Shown: piece after piece, positions 27,610-35,375 of the stretch
Layout of the letters: every line of letters begins with the position of its first letter
How positions within the stretch are numbered: position 1 is the stretch's first letter
NCBI RefSeq assembly: GCF_003574315.2
Contig: NZ_AP025739.1
Coordinates: 1,116,001-1,180,000 of the forward strand
DNA: 64,000 nucleotides
Source of the DNA: Capsulimonas corticalis
GTDB lineage: Bacteria; Armatimonadota; Armatimonadia; Armatimonadales; Capsulimonadaceae
Reading direction: 5' to 3'
Made by a program: the position numbers and the translations under genes
Notes under the pieces: model-generated
The model's database searches: none
What the model saw: the letters and a program-made list of their open reading frames with translations, nothing else
What the model was told of the DNA's origin: nothing

Positions 27610-28809
27610 ATGAGATCCCATCTTCCCCTGCGGCGTCCCGTCCGAATCCTCCACGTCACAACCGGCCTGGAAAGCGGCGGAGCGGAAATGCTGCTTTATA
27701 AACTGGCGGCGAAGACCAATCGCGATCGCTTTGCCCCCTCGGTCGTTTCGCTGACATCCGAGGGGCCGATTCTGGGGGAAAAGATCCGAGCCGCCGGCGT
27801 CCCGGTCCAGGCCCTGGGGTATCCGCGCGGCGCGGCGCACCCAAAGCTGCTCTGGAGCATGATGCGCCAAATTCACGAATCTCGGCCCGACATTATCCAA
27901 ACATGGCTCTATCATGCGGATCTATTGGGGGGATTGGCGGCCCGGCTCGTCACGCACGCTCCGGTCATCTGGGGCATCCACAATACCGAGCTGGATGCCG
28001 CTAAGGTAAAGCGGTCGACAATGGCGGTCATTCAAACGAATGGGCTCCTTTCGCATGTGCTTCCCACCGGCATTGTTTGCTGTTCGGGCGCGGCGCGAGA
28101 CGCGCACGTCAAGCTGGGATACGCCGCCGAACGGATGCGGACGATTACCAACGGCGTCGACACAACGGAGTTCACTTACGTACCTGACGCGAGAGAAGCG
28201 ATTCGCAAGGAATTGGGCCTCGCCGCCAATACTCCTCTTGTCGGCCTGGCGGCGCGCTTCGATCCGCAAAAGGATCACGAGACCTTTATCCGCGCCGCGG
28301 GATTACTGCATAAGATTCGGCCGGACGTTCATTTTGTGCTGTGCGGAGGCGATGTCACCGAGCAGAACACCACTCTCGCCGACTGGATTCAGCGGGAGCG
28401 GATTGCGCCGGTGACGCATTTGCTGGGGCTGCGGCGAGATATGCCGACCGTGACGTCCGCACTGGATGCGGCGACGATCTGCTCGGTGTACGGAGAATCC
28501 TTCGCGCTGGTGATCGGCGAGGCGATGGCGTGCGGCGTCCCTTCCGTCACGACGGACCTGGAAGGTCCGATGTCCGTCGTCGGCGACGCCGGGTGGGTCG
28601 TGCCCATTCAGGATCCTCGGGCGCTGAGCGACGCCTGGAAAGAAATGCTCGCCATTTCCGAGCCGAAGCGGCGAGAAATTGCGGCGTGCGGGCGCAGCCG
28701 CATCGTCGATAATTTTTCGATTGAGAAGATGGTCCGCTCCTACGAAGCGCTTTATGAGGAAATCGCGGACGGCGCCGGTCAGCGCCGTCCGCTGGAAGCC
28801 GTTACGTAA
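27610..28809 (+). CDS. GT4 glycosyltransferase
   Basis: A 399-residue GT4 enzyme with ILHVTTGLESGGAEMLLYKL, IVCCSGAARDAHVKLGY, TNGVDTTEF, GLAARFDPQKDHETFIRAA and the donor motif SVYGESFALVIGEAMACGVP. It is the last gene of the polysaccharide locus. Its 3' end overlaps the convergent signalling gene by 8 bases, so no room exists for a separate terminator between the two. Confidence 0.9.
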   Translation: MRSHLPLRRPVRILHVTTGLESGGAEMLLYKLAAKTNRDRFAPSVVSLTSEGPILGEKIRAAGVPVQALGYPRGAAHPKLLWSMMRQIHESRPDIIQTWLYHADLLGGLAARLVTHAPVIWGIHNTELDAAKVKRSTMAVIQTNGLLSHVLPTGIVCCSGAARDAHVKLGYAAERMRTITNGVDTTEFTYVPDAREAIRKELGLAANTPLVGLAARFDPQKDHETFIRAAGLLHKIRPDVHFVLCGGDVTEQNTTLADWIQRERIAPVTHLLGLRRDMPTVTSALDAATICSVYGESFALVIGEAMACGVPSVTTDLEGPMSVVGDAGWVVPIQDPRALSDAWKEMLAISEPKRREIAACGRSRIVDNFSIEKMVRSYEALYEEIADGAGQRRPLEAVT

Positions 28810-30355
28810 GCATGCGCCGCCGCGCCTGGACGAAGACCGCGACGCAGTGGGGATCCCACTGGGCGCCGGCGCCCTCTTCCAGAATCTGGAGGGCGCGTTC
28901 CTGGGACATCCCTTTGCGGTACGGACGATCGGTCGTCATGGCGCTGTAGGCGTCGGCGACCGCCATCAGACGCGCGACGAGAGGCGTCTCCTCGCCGCAG
29001 AGTCCAAACGGATACCCCTCCCCGTCCCAGCGTTCATGATGGTGGCGCGTGGCGTCGAGCGCTCCTTCGAAGCCCGGCACGGATCCGATCATCATGGCGC
29101 CCATCATGGGATGCTGTTTGACGGCCTGATATTCGTCGTCCGTCAGCTTTCCCGGCTTGCGCAGGATCGCGTCGGGAACGCCGATTTTGCCGACATCGTG
29201 CAGCAGCGCGGCCACCTGCACTTGATACTGCGCTCGCTCGTCGAGTCCAAGCTCCCGCGCGATTTGCAGGCTATAAGTCATGACGTCCTCGGAGTGACGC
29301 CTGGTGTATCGGTCTTTATTGTCCACGGCGGTCACAAGCGCGTCCAGCATCGTAAATCCGTCCACGGACCGCGCCAGACGGTCGCGCAGATGCTCGGCGT
29401 CCTCCGCGCCGCCTCCGAATTTGTCGCGCGCCAGCCGGAAATCGGCCGCCGCGAGAAGCTCCAGGGTTCCCGGCCCGTCATCCGGCAGCTTCGCCGTTCC
29501 CACGGAAAACGTCATCGGCACATCCTGTTCGTAGCCCGGCGGGCGGTAAGACACGCCTGTCAGCACATCCCGCATCCTCTCGCCGACCTGCTCCATCTCC
29601 GACACGGTATTCCCCTGGACCAGAACCGCGAACTCATCGCCGCCGAAGCGGGCGAGCGCGCTTAGATCTCCCGAGGACGCCGTAGCGCCTTGAAGCAGGC
29701 GGGCGATTTGACGCAGGACGTCATCCCCCACCGTATGGCCGTATACGTCGTTGAAGAATCGAAAATTATTCAAATCCATCAGCACGACGCCCACCGGGTC
29801 GCCATGCCGAATATGCCGCTCCACAATCCCCTTCAGCCGATCGTGAAACGCCCGATGATTGCATAATCCCGTCAGCGCGTCGTAGTCGGCGCGCTCGATC
29901 GCTTCCGACAGCAGCTGCTCGCGCTCCAGCTCCATCGCCTTGTACATCGTGACATCATACAGCGACACCAGGCGCGCCGCGCGTCCCTGATAATTGATCC
30001 CATTTGAAGAAACGTCGACCCACAGGATCGAGCCGTCTTTACGGCGGTGGCGCCACGCTCCATTCGGCGAGCGTCCCTGCGCCAGCCGCAGCACTGTCTG
30101 GCGCACGGCCGCTTCCTCGCCCGGCGGACGGATGTCTTCTAAGGTCAGATTGAGAAATTCCTGGCGGGAGTAACCGTAACTGGCGACCGCCATTTCGTTG
30201 ACTTCCAGCACACGCAGAGTTTGGGGATCGTAGACCCACATCGGCTGAGGATGGAACATAAATAGATCCGTATCCTCAAGGGTCGAGATCGTGGCGAGCC
30301 GGCGCGCGAAAGTCGGGCGAGCCGGCGCCATTCTTGGACTGCACAGTCCCTCCAT
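28802..30355 (-). CDS. PAS-GGDEF-HD-GYP signalling protein
   Basis: A 517-residue cytoplasmic protein with three domains. A PAS domain (about 30-150, MWVYDPQTLRVLEVNEMAVA). A GGDEF domain with intact active site ARFGGDEFAVL (about 160-315). A complete HD-GYP domain (about 325-515, LLHDVGKIGVPDAIL, HHHERWDGEGYPFGL). It could both make and degrade cyclic di-GMP, tuned by the PAS sensor. The ATG at 30355 has GAGGA five bases upstream; ATG 30376 and GTG 30439 are alternative longer starts. It converges on the polysaccharide locus, a likely target of c-di-GMP control, but that is inference. Confidence 0.92.
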   Translation of the reverse strand: MEGLCSPRMAPARPTFARRLATISTLEDTDLFMFHPQPMWVYDPQTLRVLEVNEMAVASYGYSRQEFLNLTLEDIRPPGEEAAVRQTVLRLAQGRSPNGAWRHRRKDGSILWVDVSSNGINYQGRAARLVSLYDVTMYKAMELEREQLLSEAIERADYDALTGLCNHRAFHDRLKGIVERHIRHGDPVGVVLMDLNNFRFFNDVYGHTVGDDVLRQIARLLQGATASSGDLSALARFGGDEFAVLVQGNTVSEMEQVGERMRDVLTGVSYRPPGYEQDVPMTFSVGTAKLPDDGPGTLELLAAADFRLARDKFGGGAEDAEHLRDRLARSVDGFTMLDALVTAVDNKDRYTRRHSEDVMTYSLQIARELGLDERAQYQVQVAALLHDVGKIGVPDAILRKPGKLTDDEYQAVKQHPMMGAMMIGSVPGFEGALDATRHHHERWDGEGYPFGLCGEETPLVARLMAVADAYSAMTTDRPYRKGMSQERALQILEEGAGAQWDPHCVAVFVQARRRMLT

Positions 30356-30572
30356 GGTTTCCTCATACTTCCTCATCAGGAGACAATCAGCGCCAGGTTT
30401 TGCCGCGACATACGCTGAGTTTTCTTCGCGGCAGAGCACGAAATCGCCGCAAACTTAGATTGCAACGATATCATCCAGACAACTAAAACTGAATATTCCT
30501 CGGATATATTGAATATACCCATCTTCTCTGGGTTAGAGATCGTAATAATTGCGTGTTTCCGCGAAGATTCTG

Positions 30573-30581
30573 TGTTACAAT
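30573..30581 (+). promoter_or_regulatory. Extended -10 promoter for the S53 peptidase gene
   Basis: TGTTACAAT is an extended -10 element (TGN plus TACAAT). No good -35 is at the right distance; TTGCGT is 21 bases away. Transcription would start near 30588, leaving a leader of about 57 bases with an AAGGA before the ATG at 30645. The 30356-30572 gap is AT-rich and otherwise featureless to me; it must also hold the minus-strand promoter of the PAS-GGDEF-HD-GYP gene. Confidence 0.45.
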
Positions 30582-30644
30582 AAGAGCACGAATCGGAGGC
30601 TTCCCCAGACTCCTTCTCCGAAGATTTTTGCAAGGAATGCAGGC

Positions 30645-33110
30645 ATGCCCCACTTCTTCCAGTCCCTCCAGCGCTTCTCATCACTGATGGTCGCCGTCGC
30701 GGCGATAACGAGCGCCGCGCAGGCGTCCTCTCACGCGAATATCGCGGTTTCCGGCAGCCCGGCCGCCCGGCATGGCGCCTTGATGGACGCCGCCGCTCCG
30801 GCGTCGGGCGAGACGCTGCATTTGGTGTTCGCGCTCTCCAGCAGCCGCCGCGCGGATCTGGACGCCTTTGTCCAATCCCAGTACGATCCGTCCTCGCCGA
30901 ATTACCGGCATTGGCTGACTCCGGACGAGTTCGGCGTGCGCTTCGGCGCGTCTGACGCCGATATCGCCGCCGTGACGCAGTACGCGCGGTCTCAGGGATT
31001 TGCGGTGACTCAGGTGTGGCCGAACCGGCTGTTTGTCTCCGTGGACGCGCGCGGCGCGGACGCCGAGCGCGCCTTTGGAGTCAAACTCCACGGCTACGCT
31101 CGGCCGCAAAGCGAAATCGCCGCCGGGCTTCCCTCGACATTCCACGCTCCGGACCGGGCGCCGGCGCTGCCGCCGGAAATCGCCGCGCGAGTCGCCGGGC
31201 TGTTCGGCCTTTCCAGCGAAAACGCGGCGCGGCCGGCGCTGGCGAAACGCGGCCTTGCCGCCGAACCAGCGCAGAGTCTCGCCGCCGCGGTCCCGCTGGC
31301 TGGACTTTCCAGCCCGGCGACGCCCTCCACGCTGGCGGCTTACTACGGTTTCGATAAACTGCACCTGCATGGGTTCAATGGCGACAATCAGTCGATCGCC
31401 ATCTTCTCGCCGACGCATTACAGCACGAGCGACTTCACAGGTTTTAAAGCGGCCTACGGCATCACCGGCGTCACCGTCACCGAGGTGCTCGTGAACGGCG
31501 GCGCGACCAGCTTTAGCGGAGAGGACGAAGCCGCGCTGGATATGGACGTGATCGCAGGCCAGGCGCCCAACAGCCACATCTATCTCTACGAAAGTCCGCC
31601 CGACGGCAATCTTCAGATCTGGAATAAGATCGCGGCGGACAATCTCCCCGTCGTCTCGTGCAGCTGGGGCAATAGCGAGCAGGAGCTCACGGCAGACGAC
31701 GCCGCCTCCGTCAACACCATTCTCCAGCAGATGGCGTCACAGGGACAAAGCGTCTTTGTCGCCTCCGGCGACAACGGAGCGTTTGATATCACTTCGCGAA
31801 CGCCGTCGGTCGACTTCCCGGCCTCCAGTCCTTACGTCACGGCGGTCGGCGGGACTTCCGTCTCCTCCACCGGCGCGGAAACTGGGTGGACGAAGTCCGG
31901 GGGCGGTCTGAGCACGTTCTTCACCCGCCCGTTGTGGCAGGCGGGGCCGGGAGTCATCAACACCAGCAGCACCGGATTCCGGCAGCTGCCCGATGTCTCC
32001 GCGATGTCCGATCCCTATTCGCCCGGCTACTACATCTATACCGGCGGCTCCCTTCAAATCTACGGCGGGACAAGCGCGGCGGCTCCGCTCATGGCGGCGG
32101 CGAACACGCTGATCGATCAGGGTCTGAATGGGCGCACCGGACAGCTAACGCCGATCCTCTATCAGATCGGGACCGATTCCGCGAAATCATCTCTGGTGTA
32201 CAACGATATTCTCCAGGGAAACAACGGCTTTTACAACTGCGCGACCAACTGGGACTTTGTGACGGGATGGGGCAGCCCCAGGATCACGGCGCTGTATTCC
32301 CAGATCGTGCCGACAGCGCTAGGCCCCGACCCGCCGACGATCAGTCTGCTGACGCCCAGCTCCGCGCCGGCGGGAAGTCCGAGCGCCACATTCACCGTCA
32401 CGGGAACGAACTTTACGGCGTCGTCCAAAGTGCTGTGGAACGGCGCGGCGCTGCCGACCCAGGTCGTCTCGACCACCGCGCTGACGGCGACCGCGCCTGC
32501 CTCCCTGCTGCTCACCGTCGGAACGGTGGCGGTGACGGTGACCGATCCGGACGGTCCCACGCCTGCGGGTCCGCTCACATTCACCGTTACTACGCCGCAC
32601 ACCTTCGCGGCCGGCCTGCAAATGATCTCGGCGCCTTACGACTATACGGGCGTGTCCTTCGCGACGCTCTTTGTGAACCCAGGCGTCAAGATCGCAACAT
32701 GGGATCCGACTCTCACGCAATATGTGCTGAACCCGACGGCTCCCTCGGACACGTTCCACCTGGGCCGCGCTTACTGGGTGCGCTTCGCCTCGGCGTCCAG
32801 CCTCCCGAGACTGGGAACGCCCGCAGCAGCGAACACGTCCTATGCGCTGACCCTGAACGCCGGATGGAATATGATCGCCGTCCCGTTCAACACCGACTCG
32901 CCGATGGCGACTCTGCAAGTCACTTCGGGAGGCTCGACCACTTCATTCGCCTCGGCGGTGACGGCGGGAGCCATCAGTGGGACTTTATATCGTTACGACT
33001 CAACTCTCAAATATTACGTTGGGCAAACCAGCGGAGCGTTGACTCCCTACGAGGGTTACTGGATTTACGCGAATCACTCCTGCTCGCTGGTGTTTCCAAG
33101 TCTAAATTAG
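30645..33110 (+). CDS. Secreted S53 (sedolisin/kumamolisin-type) serine-carboxyl peptidase with TIG domain
   Basis: An 821-residue exported protease. A signal peptide (about 1-28) precedes the pro-kumamolisin activation domain (about 55-200, YDPSSPNYRHWLTPDEFG). In the peptidase domain the Glu-Asp pair is in GEDEAALDMDVIAG, the oxyanion Asp region is near SCSWGNSEQEL and the catalytic Ser is in YGGTSAAAPLMAA. A TIG/IPT domain follows (about 565-645, FTVTGTNFTASSKVLWNG). A beta-rich C-terminal domain of about 170 residues has two similar halves (LQMISAPYDYTG, WNMIAVPFNTDS). S53 enzymes are acid-acting endopeptidases. The start ATG at 30645 has AAGGA upstream and begins the signal peptide. Confidence 0.9.
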   Translation: MPHFFQSLQRFSSLMVAVAAITSAAQASSHANIAVSGSPAARHGALMDAAAPASGETLHLVFALSSSRRADLDAFVQSQYDPSSPNYRHWLTPDEFGVRFGASDADIAAVTQYARSQGFAVTQVWPNRLFVSVDARGADAERAFGVKLHGYARPQSEIAAGLPSTFHAPDRAPALPPEIAARVAGLFGLSSENAARPALAKRGLAAEPAQSLAAAVPLAGLSSPATPSTLAAYYGFDKLHLHGFNGDNQSIAIFSPTHYSTSDFTGFKAAYGITGVTVTEVLVNGGATSFSGEDEAALDMDVIAGQAPNSHIYLYESPPDGNLQIWNKIAADNLPVVSCSWGNSEQELTADDAASVNTILQQMASQGQSVFVASGDNGAFDITSRTPSVDFPASSPYVTAVGGTSVSSTGAETGWTKSGGGLSTFFTRPLWQAGPGVINTSSTGFRQLPDVSAMSDPYSPGYYIYTGGSLQIYGGTSAAAPLMAAANTLIDQGLNGRTGQLTPILYQIGTDSAKSSLVYNDILQGNNGFYNCATNWDFVTGWGSPRITALYSQIVPTALGPDPPTISLLTPSSAPAGSPSATFTVTGTNFTASSKVLWNGAALPTQVVSTTALTATAPASLLLTVGTVAVTVTDPDGPTPAGPLTFTVTTPHTFAAGLQMISAPYDYTGVSFATLFVNPGVKIATWDPTLTQYVLNPTAPSDTFHLGRAYWVRFASASSLPRLGTPAAANTSYALTLNAGWNMIAVPFNTDSPMATLQVTSGGSTTSFASAVTAGAISGTLYRYDSTLKYYVGQTSGALTPYEGYWIYANHSCSLVFPSLN

Positions 33111-33143
33111 TGATTGCAATATTCCCATTCAGGACCAAAACTA

Positions 33144-33152
33144 TGGTATAAT
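33144..33152 (+). promoter_or_regulatory. Extended -10 candidate (distal)
   Basis: TGGTATAAT matches the extended -10 form TGN-TATAAT just downstream of the peptidase gene. No -35 is properly spaced. It could give a longer transcript of the gene at 33365. Confidence 0.35.
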
Positions 33153-33247
33153 TACCAGTATCCCGTCCATTTAGCCATAATTTTTGTAAGAATCACCAAT
33201 TTTGCCACGAATCCTGGTATGAGTGTCGATTAAAAAATCGAGAATCG

Positions 33248-33256
33248 TGATATAAT
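33248..33256 (+). promoter_or_regulatory. Extended -10 promoter upstream of the Thr/Gly-repeat surface protein
   Basis: TGATATAAT is a perfect extended -10 element about 110 bases before the ATG at 33365. A -35 consensus is not visible. The surrounding 33111-33364 gap is AT-rich compared with the genes and holds no ORF or RNA I recognise. Confidence 0.45.
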
Positions 33257-33364
33257 GACTCAGCGCGGGAAAGTTATGTTCGCCCGCTTCCGTTCTTTTT
33301 ATCGACACTCTCGCTCTACTTTATTCTTGCTCCTGAACGTATAGGACGGATAAGAAAGATAACC

Positions 33365-34570
33365 ATGATTCGCAAAGCTTCAACATACTCCAAGCCGCTG
33401 GCCCAGGCGACTCTGGTGATGTCGCTAAGCCTGCTCGGGACCGGCATGCAGTCCGCTCACGCGGCGCGTGTCTCCCATAGCGTTCCGCCTGCGTCTTTCA
33501 TCAACTACCACGTCGATACCGTCCAGCAGCTCTCACAGCAAGTCGAGCTTGATCCGGCGGTGCGCGCGCGGCTGGCGCGCCACTTCCACATGACCGGCCC
33601 ACAGCTGGTCTCTTACATCAACCACCATCTGAAATTGAAGCGCCTCAGCGCGGCGAAGAAATACCGGGTCTACTGCGTCGACCGCAATGGCCGCGAATTC
33701 TTCATCATGACGCGGCTTCCCGCCGGCACCCCCGTCTTCGTCTCGAAGTCGACCGGGCAGCCGATCCTGAAGCTGGCTTGCGGCAACCCGATGGTTTCCG
33801 TCCTTCCGCATGCGGATATGGAAAGCAACGCCGGCCCCGGCGCGCTCAGCGGCAAGAAGAAGCAGCTGGCGGCCGACCTGGCTCCGTCTCCGTTCGATAC
33901 GCTGAACGGCCACAATCCGCACAGCGAGGATTCGGACATCACATCACCGGCGCCGGGCGACGTCATGGTGACGAAGAATATCCCCGATGTGCCGGGCGCG
34001 GATTACTTCACGCCCCCGCCCTCGCCGGTACATATTCCTCCGATCCACGGCGGCTTCAGCCCGCTCTGGTTTGTGCCGATTATCGGCGGCCTGGCGTCAA
34101 ACCATGGCGGCAGCAGCACGGGCGGCACCACAACCGGAACGACCACCGGCAGCACGAATACGACGACGGGCTCCACGACCGGCGTGACGACCACCGGCGG
34201 AACAACCACGGGTGGAACGACCACCGGCGGAACGACCACAGGTGGCACGACCACGGGTGGAACAACCACCGGTGGAACGACCACCGGTGGAACGACCACG
34301 GGCGGCAGCACAACCGGAACGACCACGGGCGGAACAACCACCGGTGGAACGACCACGGGGACGACTACGGGCGAAACGACTGGGACTACCACCGGCGTGA
34401 CAACCAGTGATACCACCGGAACGACGACAGGCAACACGATCGGCACGAGCACCACGGGAAACACGACCGGCAACACGCCCGTCCCCGAAACGGGCTCCGG
34501 ACCGGCCGTCGCGATTGGCGCGTTCCTGCTGGCGGCTCAGTTCCTGATCCGACGGCGGCGTCTGTCCTAA
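33365..34570 (+). CDS. Exported Thr/Gly-repeat protein with C-terminal sorting-like tail
   Basis: A 401-residue secreted protein of unknown function. It has a signal peptide (hydrophobic core about 15-32). A globular N-terminal domain (about 45-155) has a Tyr/Arg-rich strand set and ends with LPAGTPVFVSKSTGQPILKL and CGNPMVSVLP. A proline-rich linker follows. Then comes a Thr/Gly tract of about 115 residues made of TTTGG-like units. The tail PVPETGSGPAVAIGAFLL plus RRRR looks like a PEP-CTERM or LPXTG-type sorting signal: short motif, hydrophobic helix, basic end. I infer surface anchoring, with the Thr tract as a likely O-glycosylation stalk. A strong terminator follows. Confidence 0.75.
   Translation: MIRKASTYSKPLAQATLVMSLSLLGTGMQSAHAARVSHSVPPASFINYHVDTVQQLSQQVELDPAVRARLARHFHMTGPQLVSYINHHLKLKRLSAAKKYRVYCVDRNGREFFIMTRLPAGTPVFVSKSTGQPILKLACGNPMVSVLPHADMESNAGPGALSGKKKQLAADLAPSPFDTLNGHNPHSEDSDITSPAPGDVMVTKNIPDVPGADYFTPPPSPVHIPPIHGGFSPLWFVPIIGGLASNHGGSSTGGTTTGTTTGSTNTTTGSTTGVTTTGGTTTGGTTTGGTTTGGTTTGGTTTGGTTTGGTTTGGSTTGTTTGGTTTGGTTTGTTTGETTGTTTGVTTSDTTGTTTGNTIGTSTTGNTTGNTPVPETGSGPAVAIGAFLLAAQFLIRRRRLS
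34196..34357 (+). repeat. 15-base tandem repeat encoding a Thr/Gly stalk
   Basis: Ten 15-base units close to GGTGGAACGACCACC, with one 12-base unit (34316-34327), run head to tail. Each encodes GGTTT. Variation is mostly at third codon positions. The in-frame unit length means copy-number change would alter stalk length without breaking the frame. Confidence 0.9.
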
Positions 34571-34584
34571 CCATCATCGAAGAA

Positions 34585-34620
34585 GGCGGGAAGAGCGAAA
34601 TTCGCTCTTCCCGCCTTTTT
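34585..34620 (+). terminator. Rho-independent terminator
   Basis: A 13-base-pair perfect stem GGCGGGAAGAGCG/CGCTCTTCCCGCC with an AAATT loop is followed by TTTTT. It lies 14 bases after the stop of the Thr/Gly-repeat gene and before the convergent membrane-protein gene. Confidence 0.92.
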
Positions 34621-34657
34621 ATTGACTGAAGTTACGCAGAGGTGTGGCCGGCGCATC

Positions 34658-35338
34658 TCAGAAGATATTTACGACACGGCCCGCCAGCAGCACGATCACG
34701 GCCAGAGAAATGAGCGATTGGACCATCATCAGCACCTTCGCCCAGCGCGTCAGGACCAATGTGTCCGTGGGCGAAAAGGCGGTGCTGGTGTTGAACGCCA
34801 GGAATAAGTAATCGACAAATGTCGGCGCCCAGTCCTCTTCCCCGGCCAGCTTCCTCGCCTCCTCGCTCATCGTCATCTGCGGAAAAAGAAACGCGCCGTC
34901 CATATGGCCCAGTGTTTTCCCGCGCACGAAAGGGCCGCCCGCATCCAGCCGCCAGTACCATTGCGCGAAGACAAGGACATTGCTCGCCCATAGCGCGACC
35001 GCTGATCCCAGCAGCTGCTTCGGGTTTTCCGTATGCAGCGGCAGCGCGTGGACCAGCAGGGCCAGAGAAAACGTCATCGATACAGTGATGATTCCCAGGA
35101 TCAAAAAACCAAGCCGGCGCTGTGCGTCATGATGTCCGGTCCACATGGCGATAAAGGTCGGGATCAACAGCAGGCAGACGATCTCCAGCAGCAAGCCGCG
35201 CGGTCCAAGCGTCAGGCTGCGCGGGAGCGCCATATACAAGCCGCCAACCGCCAGCAGCGTCACCAAAATCGGCCAATGCGGCTCCGGGGCGTCACCGCGT
35301 TTTCCATTCTCCTGAGAAGCGTTCTTCACACTCGTCAT
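34658..35338 (-). CDS. DUF1345-like / ion-channel-like membrane protein
   Basis: A 226-residue protein with about six hydrophobic segments. The C-terminal part (FVDYLFLAFNTSTAFSPTDT followed by a final transmembrane helix) resembles the pore-loop region of DUF1345 and two-helix potassium-channel-like proteins, but the TxGYG filter is absent. The ATG at 35338 is preferred over GTG at 35341 because GAGGAGG lies seven bases before it. It follows the alpha-galactosidase gene by 37 bases on the same strand, so they may be co-transcribed. Function is unproven. Confidence 0.7.
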   Translation of the reverse strand: MTSVKNASQENGKRGDAPEPHWPILVTLLAVGGLYMALPRSLTLGPRGLLLEIVCLLLIPTFIAMWTGHHDAQRRLGFLILGIITVSMTFSLALLVHALPLHTENPKQLLGSAVALWASNVLVFAQWYWRLDAGGPFVRGKTLGHMDGAFLFPQMTMSEEARKLAGEEDWAPTFVDYLFLAFNTSTAFSPTDTLVLTRWAKVLMMVQSLISLAVIVLLAGRVVNIF

Positions 35339-35375
35339 CACGCTTCCTCCTCACACAAAATTCCCGGAGAATCCG

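Noticed and set aside
34196-34357. CRISPR-like array
   Set aside because: The units are contiguous and in frame with no unique spacers; it is a coding tandem repeat.
34003-34476. Val/Pro-repeat protein on the minus strand
   Set aside because: It is the antisense reading of the Thr/Gly 15-base repeats.
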